Positions 1-10,918 of a stretch of DNA of 61,190 nucleotides are shown one piece after another. Positions within the stretch are counted from its first letter, which is position 1. Each line of letters opens with the position of its first letter. The position numbers and the translations under genes were made by a program. The notes beneath the pieces were generated by a model. The model saw only the letters and a program-made list of their open reading frames with translations, had not been told where the DNA came from and did not search any database. This DNA comes from Flavobacterium succinicans. GTDB lineage: Bacteria; Bacteroidota; Bacteroidia; Flavobacteriales; Flavobacteriaceae. The stretch spans positions 1-61,190 of the forward strand of contig NZ_JMTM01000006.1 in NCBI RefSeq assembly GCF_001662485.1, in the 5' to 3' direction.

Positions 1-21
1 ATGTCGCCGCCTTTCTTTAGT

Positions 22-58
22 AAAACCCCTTCATCTTATGATGAAGGGGTTTTTTTTA
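22..58 (+). terminator. Intrinsic terminator of a gene lying mostly left of the window
   Basis: A perfect 14-bp stem (22-35 with 40-53, top part ACCCCTTCATC) closes a TTAT loop and runs into a T tract. The gene it ends lies almost wholly outside the window. A frame ending in TAG at 18-20 is possible, but the edge could equally be the 3' end of an RNA gene. Confidence 0.85.
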
Positions 59-142
59 TTTTATGTAAATTCAGTATACGAAAATGCTATTTATTGCGAT
101 TTTGTTGATTATATCCTTTAAATTTGTCTAAAATATTTATCT

Positions 143-1759
143 ATGAAAAAAATAATTGCCTTATCATTTCTGTTTGTTTTCTTTAGTTCTTTTGGTCAGC
201 AAAGACCAAAACTTGTTATTGGAATTGTGGTAGATCAAATGAAAGCTGAATATCTAGATCGGTTTTATGATGATTATTCACAAGATGGTTTTAAACGTTT
301 GATGAGTAATGGTTTTGCTTATTACAATATGAACTATAATTATGTACCAACTTATACGGCTCCTGGACATGCTTCAATTTATACAGGGACTACACCTGCC
401 ACTCATGGTATAATTGGTAATGATTGGTATATTCGTGAAACTGGTAAAAGCAGATATTGTACCGACGATGATTCTGTAAGTACACTTGTTGTTGGAACTG
501 AAAAAGAAGGCATGATGTCTCCTAAAAATCTATTTGCAACTACTGTGACGGATGAGTTGCGAATGTCAACAAATTTTAAAGGTAAAGTTATAGGTCTTAG
601 CATTAAAGATAGAGGAGCAATTTTACCTGCAGGGCATTTCGCAAATTGGGCATTTTGGTTTAGTAAATCTGGTGATTTTATTTCAAGTTCTTTTTATGGT
701 GATAAAATGCCTGATTGGGTTACTAAATTCAATAGTGAAAAACGTTATATGAACTACATTCAGAAAGGATGGAGTTTGTTAAAACCAGCTAGTGATTATA
801 ATGAGAGTCTTCCTGATGATAATCCTTATGAAGGAAAAATTGATAAATCAAAGGCTCCGGTTTTTCCGTATGATTTGAATAAATTATACAAAGAATCTGG
901 CGCAGATATTCTTAGAACTACTCCTTTTGGTAATGACTTGTTAGCAGATATTGCTTTGCGAGCAATAGAAAGTGAAAATTTAGGAAAAGATAATGACACC
1001 GACTTTTTGACGGTTAGTTTTTCTTCAACGGATTACGTAGGCCATACTTTTGGTCCTAGATCAATGGAGATTCAGGATACTTATTTACGTTTGGATTTGA
1101 CCTTGGCTAGAATGTTTGATTATCTTGATAAAAACATTGGAAAAGATAATTATCTATTGTTTTTAACAGCAGATCACGCTGCTGCTGAGAATCCTATTTT
1201 TTTAAAAGATAATAAATATAATGTTACAAATGTACCTTCAAAAGAGACTAGTAAGTCACTTGAAAAGTTTTCGATGGCAACTTATGGAATAAATTTAATT
1301 TCAAATTATTCAAATTATAATATTTATTTGAATAGAGATTTAATTAAAACTAAAGGACTTGATTTAAATGCTGTTAAAGGCGCTTTTAAAACTTTTGTTT
1401 TAGATTTAGCTCATGTAAAAAGAGTATATACTGATGATGAAATTTTAGCGTCGTCAGGCGGAGATTATTATTTAGATTTTATTTTTAAAGGATTTGACCC
1501 TAAACAGAATGGCGATTTAGTTTTAGTTCAAAAAACTGGATTTATGGAGTATAATGAAACAGGAACTACTCATGGTACCCCAAATAGTTATGATACCAAT
1601 GTGCCATTATTGTTTTATGGTTGGCATGTTCCTAAAGGCGAATCTTATAAGAAAGTCTACATTACCTCAATAGCTCCTACTTTGTCCAAATTACTTAAAA
1701 TTACTTTTCCAAATGGCACGGAGGCAGAAGTACTCGAAGAACTTTTGAAGAAAAATTAA
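143..1759 (+). CDS. PafA-type alkaline phosphatase / phosphodiesterase superfamily protein
   Basis: Predicted periplasmic phosphatase of 538 aa. A signal peptide (about residues 1-19, ending FGQQ) precedes an alkaline phosphatase fold. Residues match Elizabethkingia PafA with a constant offset of seven: metal ligand Asp31, nucleophile Thr72 in TYTAPGHAS, Asn93 in IGND, and the monoesterase-type pair Lys155/Arg157 in IKDRG. Further metal motifs are SSTDYVGH, TADHAAAE and the late TTHGTPN. By family knowledge such enzymes hydrolyse phosphate monoesters with broad specificity and release phosphate from organic compounds. It is monocistronic, bounded by a terminator on each side and convergent with lysA. 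The Lys/Arg pair favours monoesterase over diesterase activity, but the substrate is inferred. Confidence 0.9.
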   Translation: MKKIIALSFLFVFFSSFGQQRPKLVIGIVVDQMKAEYLDRFYDDYSQDGFKRLMSNGFAYYNMNYNYVPTYTAPGHASIYTGTTPATHGIIGNDWYIRETGKSRYCTDDDSVSTLVVGTEKEGMMSPKNLFATTVTDELRMSTNFKGKVIGLSIKDRGAILPAGHFANWAFWFSKSGDFISSSFYGDKMPDWVTKFNSEKRYMNYIQKGWSLLKPASDYNESLPDDNPYEGKIDKSKAPVFPYDLNKLYKESGADILRTTPFGNDLLADIALRAIESENLGKDNDTDFLTVSFSSTDYVGHTFGPRSMEIQDTYLRLDLTLARMFDYLDKNIGKDNYLLFLTADHAAAENPIFLKDNKYNVTNVPSKETSKSLEKFSMATYGINLISNYSNYNIYLNRDLIKTKGLDLNAVKGAFKTFVLDLAHVKRVYTDDEILASSGGDYYLDFIFKGFDPKQNGDLVLVQKTGFMEYNETGTTHGTPNSYDTNVPLLFYGWHVPKGESYKKVYITSIAPTLSKLLKITFPNGTEAEVLEELLKKN

Positions 1760-1772
1760 ATACTGTAATGCA

Positions 1773-1813
1773 AAATTGGCTGTCCAAAAAATGTTTTTTT
1801 AGACAGCCAATTT
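1773..1813. terminator. Bidirectional terminator between convergent phosphatase and lysA genes
   Basis: AAATTGGCTGTC (1773-1784) pairs perfectly with GACAGCCAATTT (1802-1813). The loop holds an A6 run and a T7 run that can extend the stem. It lies between two convergent stop codons and can serve both strands. Confidence 0.8.
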
Positions 1814-1817
1814 AACT

Positions 1818-3035
1818 TTAGATAGCAACTTCTATCTGTAGTGGAATTTGATTTTGAAGCAAATCTTCAAATTTTTCGTGAGCACGAATCAAATGTCCTT
1901 TTCCATTTAACCACAAAACCTCTGCGGGTTTATATCGTGAATTGTAATTTGAAGACATTGAGAAGCAATAAGCTCCAGCGTTGTGGAATGAAAGAATATC
2001 TCCTTCTTTAATTTCAGCGATTCTTCTATTATTTGCAAAAGTATCCGTTTCGCAAATGTATCCTACCACCGAATAGAAGCGTTCTTTTCCTTTTGGATTA
2101 GAAATGTTTTCTATATGATGTTGTGATCCATATAGCATTGGACGAATTAAGTGGTTAAATCCGCTATCAATTCCTGCAAAAACAGTTGATGTAGTTTGCT
2201 TCACCACATTTACTTTTGTCAAAAAGAATCCCGCTTCACTTACTAAGAATTTTCCTGGTTCGAAAATGAGGGTCAAATCTTTACCATATTCACTACAGAA
2301 AGCATTGAATCTTTTAGATAATTTTTTGCCTAATTCTTCAATATCTGTTTCGATGTCGTCTTTTTTATAAGGAACTTTAAATCCGCTTCCAAAATCTAAG
2401 AATTCTAAGTTTTTAAAGTTTCTTGCCGCATCAAAAAGAATTTCAGCAGCATATAAGAATACTTCAATATCCAAAATATCAGATCCTGTGTGCATGTGGA
2501 TGCCCACTATGTTCATTTTTGTGTTTTCTACAATTCGAACAATGTGGGGTAATTGATGAATTGAAATTCCGAACTTACTATCAATGTGGCCTACAGATAT
2601 GTTTGTATTGCCTCCAGCCATTACGTGAGGATTGATTCGTATACAAACGGGAACATTTGGATGCTTGGTGCCAAATTGCTCTAAGATAGATAGGTTGTCG
2701 ATATTGATTTGTACTCCTAAAGCGTTTACTTCTTCGATTTCTTCTAAAGAGACACCATTGGGAGTATAAAATATTTTTTCTGGAGCATATCCTGCATGTA
2801 ATCCAAGAAGTACTTCTTGAATTGAAACGGTGTCTAAACCTGAACCCATATCTTTTAACAACTGAAGTATAGATACGTTTGACAATGCTTTCATCGCATA
2901 ATTAATGCGCAGTTTTTCAACCTTTGAAAAAGCTTTGGTTAATCTATTGAATTGAGATTGAATTTTTTCAGCATCATACACATAGAGTGGAGTACCAAAT
3001 TGTTCGGCTAATTGAAGTAAGTCTTTTCCTTGCAT
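1818..3035 (-). CDS. lysA: Diaminopimelate decarboxylase
   Basis: Catalyses the last step of lysine synthesis, PLP-dependent decarboxylation of meso-diaminopimelate, in the cytoplasm. The 405-aa length suits the family. The N-terminal alanine-racemase-like barrel carries the PLP lysine Lys49 in NYAMKAL, the HTGSD motif near residue 181 and a glycine-rich FGSGFK phosphate site. The C-terminal domain has CETDTF and GAYCFSMSSNYN, which fit the substrate-binding motifs. The usual EPGR reads EPGK. A clear promoter lies just upstream, so the ATG at 3035 is supported. Arginine or ornithine decarboxylases are related, but the CETD and GAY..MSSNYN signatures favour LysA. Confidence 0.95.
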   Translation of the reverse strand: MQGKDLLQLAEQFGTPLYVYDAEKIQSQFNRLTKAFSKVEKLRINYAMKALSNVSILQLLKDMGSGLDTVSIQEVLLGLHAGYAPEKIFYTPNGVSLEEIEEVNALGVQINIDNLSILEQFGTKHPNVPVCIRINPHVMAGGNTNISVGHIDSKFGISIHQLPHIVRIVENTKMNIVGIHMHTGSDILDIEVFLYAAEILFDAARNFKNLEFLDFGSGFKVPYKKDDIETDIEELGKKLSKRFNAFCSEYGKDLTLIFEPGKFLVSEAGFFLTKVNVVKQTTSTVFAGIDSGFNHLIRPMLYGSQHHIENISNPKGKERFYSVVGYICETDTFANNRRIAEIKEGDILSFHNAGAYCFSMSSNYNSRYKPAEVLWLNGKGHLIRAHEKFEDLLQNQIPLQIEVAI

Positions 3036-3052
3036 TGTGATTTATTTTTTTA

Positions 3053-3084
3053 CAAATTTATTACAGTTTCTATCTTCGACCAAA
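3053..3084 (-). promoter_or_regulatory. lysA promoter
   Basis: Read on the minus strand, TTTG (3081-3084) is followed after 20 bp by TAAATTTG (3053-3060), an ideal Bacteroidota -33/-7 pair. The expected transcript start is about ten bases upstream of the lysA ATG. Confidence 0.75.
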
Positions 3085-3090
3085 TAAAAA

Positions 3091-3120
3091 ACAAAATATA
3101 ACAAAATATAACAAAATGTT
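3091..3120. repeat. Three tandem decamers upstream of the lysA promoter
   Basis: Two exact copies of ACAAAATATA and a third ACAAAATGTT lie end to end, six bases beyond the lysA -33 element. The 10-bp period matches one helical turn, so they could be an activator site or simply curved A-tract DNA. Confidence 0.6.
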
Positions 3121-3171
3121 ATTATTAAAACTTTTTATTCTTAAAAAATTATTTTTATAACAATACAAAAA

Positions 3172-3208
3172 AAATCCCTTGACTTAAAATAATAAAGACA
3201 AGGGATTT
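3172..3208 (-). terminator. gltBD terminator
   Basis: AAATCCCTTG (3172-3181) pairs with CAAGGGATTT (3199-3208). On the minus strand a T-rich run follows. It lies 20 bp past the gltD stop codon. Confidence 0.85.
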
Positions 3209-3227
3209 AAAAAAAAAAATGGTTTGT

Positions 3228-4682
3228 TTATAAGCTAGGTAAATCGCCATTACCTTTTGTAGGTAAATTGGTGTACCCCATTAAAAATAAATCAACTTCT
3301 CTTGCAGCCTCACGACCTTCAGAAATAGCCCAAACAATCAATGATTGTCCTCTTCTCATATCACCAGCGGTAAAAATATGAGGAACATTAGTTTGGTAGT
3401 TATTGGCTTTGAAGTTACTTCTCATATCCAATTCTAGACCAAGTTGTTCTGCTAAAGTTTTTTCAGGTCCAGTAAATCCAAGAGCTAGTAAAGCTAAATC
3501 ACACGGCCATATTTTTTCAGAACCTTCTTTTTCAATTAGTTCAGGACGTTGTCCAGGCACAATTTTCCAAGCTACTTCAACGGTTTTCAAAGCTGTTAGT
3601 TCTCCTTTTTCGTTAGCAATGAATTCTTTAGTATTGATTAACCAGTTTCTGTTACAACCTTCTTCGTGTGAAGAAGAAGTTTTTAATTGTAACGGCCAAA
3701 AGGGCCATGGTGTAGTTTCACTACGACCAACGGGTGGTTTTGGCATAATCTCAAAATTGGTAACCGATTTAGCACCTTGCCTATTTGAAGTTCCAATACA
3801 GTCAGATCCTGTATCTCCGCCACCAATAACGATAACATCTTTTCCAGTTGCTTTAATTTGATTTTGGATTTCTTCACCATACAATACTTTTGTTTGTTGG
3901 GTTAGGAAATCCATAGCTTGAACGACTCCTTTGCTATCAGCTCCTTTGGTAGGTAAACCTCTTCTTTCTGTGGCTCCACCACAAAGAACAATTGAATCAA
4001 ATTCATTTAATTCTTCTACTGAAAAGTTGACACCAACATTTACATTGGTTTTAAAAACGATACCTTCAGCTTCTAAAATAGCAACACGACGATCGATTAT
4101 TCCTTTCTCTAATTTGAAATTTGGAATTCCGTATCGTAACAATCCTCCAATTGCGTTGTCCCTTTCAAAAACAGTTACTGTATGTCCGGCACGATTGAGT
4201 TGTTGTGCGGCCGCTAAACCAGCTGGTCCAGAGCCTACTACAGCAACTTTTTTGCCAGTTCTAACAACAGGTGGTTGTGGTTTAATCCAACCTTCGGCAA
4301 AACCTCTTTCAATAATATTTTTCTCGATATTTTCGATGGCAACAGGTTCTTTGATAATACCTAGAACGCATGATTTTTCACATGGTGCAGGGCATAATCT
4401 TCCTGTGAATTCAGGAAAATTATTCGTTGATTGCAATATTTCTAATGCACTTTGCCATTCTTCTTGATGTACCATATCATTAAAATCAGGAATTAAATTC
4501 CCTAATGGACATGAGCTGTGGCAAAAAGGTATGCCGCAATCCATACATCTTGAACCTTGTTCTTTTATTTTATCTTTTGGTAATGCAATTGTGAATTCAT
4601 TATAATTGGCAACGCGTTCAACAACAGCTATGTTACCTTCGTCGGTTCTATTAAATTCTTTAAATCCTCCTATTTTTCCCAT
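3228..4682 (-). CDS. gltD: Glutamate synthase, small (beta) subunit
   Basis: Supplies electrons from NAD(P)H to the large subunit for glutamate synthesis. At 484 aa it has the usual layout. An N-terminal iron-sulfur domain carries Cys46, Cys49, Cys54 and Cys58 (CMDCGIPFCHSSC) and a second cluster in LCPAPCEKSC. An FAD Rossmann motif (GSGPAGLAAA) follows near residue 150 and an NAD(P)H motif (GGGDTGSDC) near 288. The C-terminal FTAGDMRRGQSLIVWA closes the FAD site. It starts 2 bp after the gltB stop codon, so the subunits are co-transcribed and probably translationally coupled. A terminator follows. Confidence 0.97.
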   Translation of the reverse strand: MGKIGGFKEFNRTDEGNIAVVERVANYNEFTIALPKDKIKEQGSRCMDCGIPFCHSSCPLGNLIPDFNDMVHQEEWQSALEILQSTNNFPEFTGRLCPAPCEKSCVLGIIKEPVAIENIEKNIIERGFAEGWIKPQPPVVRTGKKVAVVGSGPAGLAAAQQLNRAGHTVTVFERDNAIGGLLRYGIPNFKLEKGIIDRRVAILEAEGIVFKTNVNVGVNFSVEELNEFDSIVLCGGATERRGLPTKGADSKGVVQAMDFLTQQTKVLYGEEIQNQIKATGKDVIVIGGGDTGSDCIGTSNRQGAKSVTNFEIMPKPPVGRSETTPWPFWPLQLKTSSSHEEGCNRNWLINTKEFIANEKGELTALKTVEVAWKIVPGQRPELIEKEGSEKIWPCDLALLALGFTGPEKTLAEQLGLELDMRSNFKANNYQTNVPHIFTAGDMRRGQSLIVWAISEGREAAREVDLFLMGYTNLPTKGNGDLPSL

Positions 4683-4684
4683 GA

Positions 4685-7600
4685 CTATTGTGCTATTAAT
4701 TCTTCAACTTCCTTTTCTGCTGCAATACGTTGTAATGCTTTTTTGTAATCTGTAGGCATTACTTTTACAAAATGCTTGACTTGGTTGTCCCAATCTGCTA
4801 AAATTCTCTTAGCTAATGGACTACTTGTGTATAAGGAATGATTTTTTATCAAACGTTTCATTTTTGCGATATCTTCTGTTTCTAATGGGTCAAAAGCTAC
4901 CATTTCCATATTGCAAAGGGTTTGGTCGAATTTTTTATTTGGATCATAAACATAAGCGATACCTCCACTCATACCAGCAGCGAAGTTTCTTCCAGTTTTG
5001 CCTAGTACTACTACAGTTCCTCCAGTCATGTATTCACAACCGTGGTCACCAATTCCTTCAACCACTGCAGTTGCTCCTGAGTTTCTAACACAGAAACGTT
5101 CTCCTGCCATTCCATTAATATACGCTTCACCAGTAATGGCTCCATAAAGAGCAACGTTACCTATAATAATATTCTCCTCGGGCTTGAATGTTGCTGTTGG
5201 GGGAACTTTTATAATTAATTTACCTCCAGAAAGTCCTTTACCAAGATAATCATTACAGTTTCCGTGGATTTTGAAAGACAATCCATTGGTAGCAAAAGCG
5301 CCAAAACTTTGTCCTGCAGACCCTGTAAAATCTACTAGAATAGTATCATCTGGTAGCCCTTGTGCACCGTATATTTTTGAAATTTCGTTACTCAAAATTG
5401 CTCCAACTGAACGATCCGTATTTTTGATGTCAAAGGTTACTCTTGTTCTTTCTTTTCTATAAATAGAAGGAATAGCAGCTTTGATAATATCAAAATCTAA
5501 TACATGCTCTAGTTCATGATCTTGAGGCATTGTATTGTGGTTAGGAACTGTTTTTGCTTTTTCTGGTTTATAAAGAATAGTTGACAAATCTAATCCCATC
5601 GCTTTGTAATGTTGAATCGCTTTATTCACGTTCAATTTTTGAGATTGTCCCACCATTTCTTTTAAAGTTCTAAAGCCAAGTTGTGCCATAATTTGTCTTA
5701 ATTCCTCTGCAATGAAATACATGAAATTAATCACATGTTCTGGTGTTCCTTTGAAGTTTTTTCGCAATTCAGGATCTTGAGTGGCGATACCTACAGGACA
5801 AGTATTCAAGTGACAAGCACGCATCATAATACAACCTGAAGCTACTAATGGAGCAGTGGCAAAACCAAATTCTTCAGCTCCAAGCAAAGCGGCAATAGCA
5901 ACGTCACGACCTGTTTTTAACTGTCCATCACACTCTAAAACAACACGGCTTCTCAAATCATTTAGGATTAAAGTTTGTTGGGCTTCAGCCAAACCTAATT
6001 CCCACGGGATTCCAGTATGAGTTAAGGACGTTAATGGTGCAGCACCTGTTCCTCCATCGTAACCTGAAATTAGGATGACATCAGCTTTTGCCTTAGCAAC
6101 ACCAGCAGCGATGGTTCCAACTCCAACTTCTGATACTAATTTTACATTTACTCTAGCTTCACGGTTGGCATTTTTTAAATCGAAAATTAATTGTGATAAG
6201 TCTTCAATAGAATAAATATCGTGGTGTGGAGGCGGAGAAATTAATCCAACATAAGGTGTAGAATTTCTGGTAGCAGCAATCCAAGGCACTACTTTTTCAC
6301 CTGGTAATTGTCCACCTTCACCTGGTTTAGCTCCTTGAGCCATTTTTATTTGAATCTCTTTGGCATTAGTCAAATAATTAATAGATACTCCAAAACGACC
6401 TGAAGCCACTTGTTTTATGGCACTATTTCTTGAGTCACCATTCAATTCTTTTTGGAAACGTCTTGAATCTTCACCACCTTCTCCAGAATTACTTTTTCCA
6501 CCAATTCTGTTCATAGCAATCGCTAGATTTTCATGTGCTTCTTGACTTATAGAACCATATGACATGGCACCTGTTTTGAATTTTTTTACAATTTCAGTCC
6601 AAGGCTCTACTTCGTCAATTGAAATTGGATCCAAATTATTGAATTCAAATAATCCACGAATAGTCATCAAATTAGCGCTTTGTTCGTTGACCATTTTAGA
6701 ATATTCGGCATAACTTTCAGGGCTATTCAAACGAACGGCTTGTTGTAATTTTGAAATGGTTGTTGGATTAAACATATGTTTTTCACCATTTCTTCTCCAT
6801 CTGTAAATCCCTCCAATTTCGAGCGGTAGCAAGTTGGCTACTTTTGAATTTGGGAATGCTTTTTGGAAACGCTTTTTCACTTCTTTTTCTACTTCCATTA
6901 ATCCAATACCTTCAATTCTAGATGGAGTGTATGGGAAATATTTGGTTGAGAATGCTTTATTTAATCCTAAAATCTCAAAAATTTGTGCAGCTCTATAGGA
7001 ATGCAACGTTGAGATTCCGATTTTATTCATGATTTTCAGAATTCCTTTTCCGATAGCTTTATTGTAATTTTTAATGGCATATTCGGCAGTTATTCCAGTA
7101 ATGTGACCTTTTTTAACTTGGTTATGAATAATTTCATTGACCATATACGGATTGATGGCGCTAGCACCATATCCAAATAAAAGAGCAAAATGATGAGGCT
7201 CACGAGGTTCGGCAGATTCAATAACAATTCCAAACTTAGAGCGTACTTTAAGTTGGTTTAAAGTGTGATGAATATAAGAACAAGCTAAAAGCATAGGAAT
7301 TGGTGCCAAAGTTTCACTTACACCGCGATCTGAAAGAATCACAATATTGCTTCCTTCTGAAACCGCTTTGAAAGTCGCTTGAACACATTTTTCTAAGGCA
7401 CGCTCTAAACCATTGGCTCCTTTTTCTATTTTGTACAACGTAGAAATAGTAACTGATTTGAAATCTTCGTGCTGAATGTTTCTTATTTTATCCAAATCTT
7501 CATTAGAAATGATTGGGTTTTGGATTTTTAATTTTTTGCATTGTTTTGCTTCAATGTCAAATATATTGTAATCTCCACCAATAGCTAAACTAATATCTGT

Positions 7601-9202
7601 GATGATTTCTTCACGAATTCCATCCAAAGGAGGATTGGTAACTTGAGCAAATAATTGTTTGAAGTAGTTATACAATAATTGTGGTTGATCTGATAATACT
7701 GCTAATGGAGTATCATTACCCATAGAACTAATGGCCTCGTTTCCGCTACCGCCCATTGGATTAATTATTGTTTTTAAATCTTCTATTGTATAGCCAAACA
7801 TACGTTGTCTGGTTTCAAAATCAAGATTCTCAACTGGAATAGGGTTGTCAGTATAAGGAATACAAGCTAATTGTAAAAGATTTTCATCCAACCATTTTTG
7901 GTAAGGACGTTTAGTAACTATTGAATGTTTTACTTCGTCATCTTCGATTATTCTTCCTTCGTTCATATCAACCAAGAACATTTTTCCGGGTTCTAATCGA
8001 CCATGTTGAATTACATCTTCTGGGTTGATGTCAAGTACACCAATTTCTGAAGACATAATTACAAAACCACTTTTGGTCAATGTATATCTTGAAGGGCGCA
8101 AACCATTTCTATCCAATAGCGCTCCAATAACATTTCCGTCAGTAAATGGTATAGAAGCAGGGCCGTCCCAAGGTTCCATAATACAAGAATTGTACTCATA
8201 GAATGCCTTTTTCTCAGCACTCATCGTTTGATGTTTTTCCCATGCTTCTGGAACTACCATCATCATAACTTCAGGAAGTGTTCTTCCCGTCATTAGTAAT
8301 AATTCTACAACCATATCCATAGAAGCAGAATCGGATTTGCCTTCTAAAATGATTGGGAATAATTTTTTTAAATCTTCACCAAAAACATCACTTTTCATCA
8401 GTTCTTCACGAGCTCTCATTCGGCTCACGTTTCCTCTTAATGTGTTTATTTCACCATTGTGACACATATAGCGGAAAGGTTGTGCTAAATCCCATGAAGG
8501 GAAGGTATTTGTAGAGAAGCGTTGGTGTACTAATGCTAATCGAGTAACTAAGTCGTCGTCTAATAAGTCAGTATAATAACGGCTAATGTCTTCTGGCATT
8601 AGCAGTCCTTTATATATAATAGTTGTGGTAGAAAAACTTGAGAAGTAAAACATATGACTTTCCGAAGTTTTTGAGCCCCTAACAGCATGTTCTGCTATCT
8701 TTCTAGCAGCAAACATTTTGGCATTGAATTGTTGTTCTGTTAAGTCCAAACCATTTTTGCCAACAAAAACTTGTTTTACTGTAGGTTCTTTCTCAGCTGC
8801 GATTTGTCCTAGATTGCTAACATCAACAGGAACGTCTCTCCATCCAAGAATTTCTAATTTTTGATCTATAATTGCTTTTTCGAAAGTAGTTTTACAAAAA
8901 TCAACTTGATTACTACTTTTAGGCATGAATACCATACCAACAGCATATTCTCTAGGCTCAGGAATAGAAAATTCACAAACTTTCTTAAAAAAGGTGTGCG
9001 GAATGTCAAAAAGGATTCCCGCTCCATCACCAGTTCTGCCATCAGAGCTGACAGCACCGCGATGCTCTAATTTAATTAAAATATCTAATGCTTTGTGAAT
9101 GATGTCATTAGATTTTATACCGTTCAGATTACAAATGAATCCTGCACCGCAATTGTCGTGTTCAAATTCGGGCAAGTAAAGGCCTTGTTCTTCAATTTTC
9201 AT
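4685..9202 (-). CDS. gltB: Glutamate synthase, large (alpha) subunit
   Basis: Converts glutamine and 2-oxoglutarate to two glutamates. At 1505 aa it is full length. A 17-residue propeptide precedes the predicted N-terminal nucleophile Cys18 in HDNCGAGF, which family maturation would expose. The class II amidotransferase domain fills roughly the first 430 residues. The central domain and FMN barrel follow, with [10 protein letters not shown] and [10 protein letters not shown]. The 3Fe-4S cysteines lie in [10 protein letters not shown] (about residue 1130), and a C-terminal beta-helix rich in GG repeats ends the protein. It leads the gltBD operon and has a perfect -7 box upstream. GltB and GltD together form the NAD(P)H-dependent enzyme for ammonia assimilation alongside glutamine synthetase, which is not in this window. 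Confidence 0.97.
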   Translation of the reverse strand: MKIEEQGLYLPEFEHDNCGAGFICNLNGIKSNDIIHKALDILIKLEHRGAVSSDGRTGDGAGILFDIPHTFFKKVCEFSIPEPREYAVGMVFMPKSSNQVDFCKTTFEKAIIDQKLEILGWRDVPVDVSNLGQIAAEKEPTVKQVFVGKNGLDLTEQQFNAKMFAARKIAEHAVRGSKTSESHMFYFSSFSTTTIIYKGLLMPEDISRYYTDLLDDDLVTRLALVHQRFSTNTFPSWDLAQPFRYMCHNGEINTLRGNVSRMRAREELMKSDVFGEDLKKLFPIILEGKSDSASMDMVVELLLMTGRTLPEVMMMVVPEAWEKHQTMSAEKKAFYEYNSCIMEPWDGPASIPFTDGNVIGALLDRNGLRPSRYTLTKSGFVIMSSEIGVLDINPEDVIQHGRLEPGKMFLVDMNEGRIIEDDEVKHSIVTKRPYQKWLDENLLQLACIPYTDNPIPVENLDFETRQRMFGYTIEDLKTIINPMGGSGNEAISSMGNDTPLAVLSDQPQLLYNYFKQLFAQVTNPPLDGIREEIITDISLAIGGDYNIFDIEAKQCKKLKIQNPIISNEDLDKIRNIQHEDFKSVTISTLYKIEKGANGLERALEKCVQATFKAVSEGSNIVILSDRGVSETLAPIPMLLACSYIHHTLNQLKVRSKFGIVIESAEPREPHHFALLFGYGASAINPYMVNEIIHNQVKKGHITGITAEYAIKNYNKAIGKGILKIMNKIGISTLHSYRAAQIFEILGLNKAFSTKYFPYTPSRIEGIGLMEVEKEVKKRFQKAFPNSKVANLLPLEIGGIYRWRRNGEKHMFNPTTISKLQQAVRLNSPESYAEYSKMVNEQSANLMTIRGLFEFNNLDPISIDEVEPWTEIVKKFKTGAMSYGSISQEAHENLAIAMNRIGGKSNSGEGGEDSRRFQKELNGDSRNSAIKQVASGRFGVSINYLTNAKEIQIKMAQGAKPGEGGQLPGEKVVPWIAATRNSTPYVGLISPPPHHDIYSIEDLSQLIFDLKNANREARVNVKLVSEVGVGTIAAGVAKAKADVILISGYDGGTGAAPLTSLTHTGIPWELGLAEAQQTLILNDLRSRVVLECDGQLKTGRDVAIAALLGAEEFGFATAPLVASGCIMMRACHLNTCPVGIATQDPELRKNFKGTPEHVINFMYFIAEELRQIMAQLGFRTLKEMVGQSQKLNVNKAIQHYKAMGLDLSTILYKPEKAKTVPNHNTMPQDHELEHVLDFDIIKAAIPSIYRKERTRVTFDIKNTDRSVGAILSNEISKIYGAQGLPDDTILVDFTGSAGQSFGAFATNGLSFKIHGNCNDYLGKGLSGGKLIIKVPPTATFKPEENIIIGNVALYGAITGEAYINGMAGERFCVRNSGATAVVEGIGDHGCEYMTGGTVVVLGKTGRNFAAGMSGGIAYVYDPNKKFDQTLCNMEMVAFDPLETEDIAKMKRLIKNHSLYTSSPLAKRILADWDNQVKHFVKVMPTDYKKALQRIAAEKEVEELIAQ

Positions 9203-9218
9203 GCTTGCTTTTTTTTTA

Positions 9219-9226
9219 CAAAATTA
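9219..9226 (-). promoter_or_regulatory. gltB promoter -7 box
   Basis: The minus strand reads TAATTTTG, matching TAnnTTTG, 16 bp before the gltB ATG. I see no good -33 element at the expected distance, which may mean an activator is needed. Confidence 0.55.
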
Positions 9227-9549
9227 TGTATTTCATGAGATAAACGGGCTAATTGCGGTGTTTGGTTGTTATTTTTGTTATAAAATTAAATTTTGCTTAC
9301 AAAAATGACAATTGCAAAATTTCGTCCCTAACTAATTATGATTTTCATAATATTTAAGATTGAAAAAAGTAGAAATTACTTTCAAAAAGTACCTTTTTTA
9401 CTTCCAAAAGCAACAACAAAAAAAAATATCACAAATTTTCGACTAACTTTTATTTTTTTACTAAAATTTATTTGTTTTGTAAGGTTATTTTTAAGTTAAG
9501 CTTCTCTTTTTTTAAGAAAAAAAAATAATTCTATTTGAGTTTAATTTTC

Positions 9550-9557
9550 TATTTTTG
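9550..9557 (+). promoter_or_regulatory. sucC promoter -7 box
   Basis: TATTTTTG matches TAnnTTTG and lies about 50 bp before the sucC ATG. A TTTG at 9534-9537 is too close (12 bp) to be a normal -33 element. Confidence 0.5.
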
Positions 9558-9607
9558 TCGCACTTTATTCTGAAACGTTTTCAGAGTTCGGTCAAATATT
9601 ATATACT

Positions 9608-10801
9608 ATGAACATACACGAATATCAAGGAAAAGAAATTTTAGCAAGCTACGGCGTACGAATTCAACGCGGAATTGTAGCGAATAGCCCTGTAGAAGCT
9701 GTTGCTGCTGCAAAACAATTAACTGCCGAAACAGGTACAAGTTGGTATGTTGTTAAAGCTCAAATTCACGCCGGTGGACGTGGAAAAGGTGGTGGTGTAA
9801 AACTTGCCAAAGGCTTAGACAAAGTAGAAGGAATTGCAAGCGAAATCATCGGGATGCAATTGATTACGCCTCAAACTTCTGCCGAAGGTAAAAAAGTACA
9901 CAAAGTGTTAATCGCTGAAGATGTATATTATCCAGGTGAAAGCGAAACTTCTGAGTTTTATGTTTCTGTTTTATTGAACAGAGCTACTGGACGTAATATG
10001 ATTATGTATTCTACAGAAGGTGGAATGGATATCGAAGAAGTAGCTGAGCATACTCCACATTTAATTTTTACTGAAGAAGTAGATCCAGCGGTTGGTTTGC
10101 AAGGTTTTCAAGCAAGAAGAATTGCTTTTAACTTAGGACTTTCTGGAAACGCTTTCAAAGAAATGGTGAAATTCATCGATTCTTTATATAATGCTTACAT
10201 TGGTTCAGATGCTTCGATGTTCGAAATCAACCCTGTGTTAAAAACATCTGATAATAAAATTATGGCTGTTGATGCTAAAGTAAATATCGATGATAATGCT
10301 TTGTACAGACAAGCTAAATATGCAGATATGCGCGACATTCGTGAGGAGAACCCAATCGAAGTAGAAGCAAAAGAAGTAGGATTGAACTATGTAGATCTTG
10401 ACGGAACTGTTGGATGTATGGTAAACGGAGCTGGTTTGGCTATGGCAACTATGGATTTGATTAAGTATGCTGGTTTTGAGCCTGCTAACTTCTTAGACGT
10501 AGGAGGAACAGCTGATGCAAAACGTGTAGAAACTGCGTTCCGTATCATCTTAAAAGATCCAAACGTAAAAGCAATTTTAATCAATATTTTTGGTGGAATT
10601 GTTCGTTGTGACCGTGTGGCTCAAGGTGTTGTAGATGCTTACAAAAATATGGGTGACGCTATAAAAGTGCCAATCATTGTACGTTTACAAGGAACTAATG
10701 CTGCTATAGCAAAAGAATTAATTGATAATTCTGGAATGCCAATTCTTTCTGCAGTTGAGTTTCAAGAAGCTGCCGACCAAGTTAAAGCGGCTTTGTCTTA
10801 A
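9608..10801 (+). CDS. sucC: Succinyl-CoA synthetase (ADP-forming), beta subunit
   Basis: TCA-cycle enzyme subunit that binds nucleotide and, with SucD, makes succinyl-CoA reversibly from succinate. At 397 aa it is normal length. The ATP-grasp domain starts [12 protein letters not shown] with the nucleotide loop [10 protein letters not shown] near residues 50-60. The C-terminal ligase domain has [10 protein letters not shown] and [10 protein letters not shown], the typical phosphate and subunit-contact motifs. No sucD adjoins it; a terminator follows at once, so the alpha subunit must be encoded elsewhere. Codon use looks optimised (for example GGT and CGT), consistent with high expression. 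Confidence 0.97.
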   Translation: MNIHEYQGKEILASYGVRIQRGIVANSPVEAVAAAKQLTAETGTSWYVVKAQIHAGGRGKGGGVKLAKGLDKVEGIASEIIGMQLITPQTSAEGKKVHKVLIAEDVYYPGESETSEFYVSVLLNRATGRNMIMYSTEGGMDIEEVAEHTPHLIFTEEVDPAVGLQGFQARRIAFNLGLSGNAFKEMVKFIDSLYNAYIGSDASMFEINPVLKTSDNKIMAVDAKVNIDDNALYRQAKYADMRDIREENPIEVEAKEVGLNYVDLDGTVGCMVNGAGLAMATMDLIKYAGFEPANFLDVGGTADAKRVETAFRIILKDPNVKAILINIFGGIVRCDRVAQGVVDAYKNMGDAIKVPIIVRLQGTNAAIAKELIDNSGMPILSAVEFQEAADQVKAALS

Positions 10802-10823
10802 TTTACAATCTAGTTATATATTC

Positions 10824-10855
10824 AAAAGCCTGTTCAGTTATGAACAGGCTTTTTT
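10824..10855 (+). terminator. sucC terminator
   Basis: AAAAGCCTGTTCA (10824-10836) and its perfect complement (10841-10853) enclose a GTTA loop, followed by T residues, 22 bp after the sucC stop codon. Confidence 0.92.
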
Positions 10856-10918
10856 ATTGGTTTTAAATTGAACTCAAAACTATGAACTTTCAGTATATTT
10901 TCCTTTAGCTTCTATGTA

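Larger units (their letters stand above)
9203..9607. other. Divergent regulatory gap between gltB and sucC
   Basis: 405 bp without a plausible gene. It contains the gltB and sucC -7 boxes listed separately, and between them very AT-rich DNA. A short palindrome, AAAGTA-GAAAT-TACTTT, lies near 9365-9381 and could be an operator, but nothing ties it to a regulator. Confidence 0.5.

Noticed and set aside
3403..3861. 152-aa and similar plus-strand ORFs across gltD and gltB
   Set aside because: Antisense shadows of well-supported genes.
9534..9557. TTTG plus TATTTTTG as a complete sucC promoter
   Set aside because: Only 12 bp separate them, far below the usual 17-23; only the -7 box is kept.
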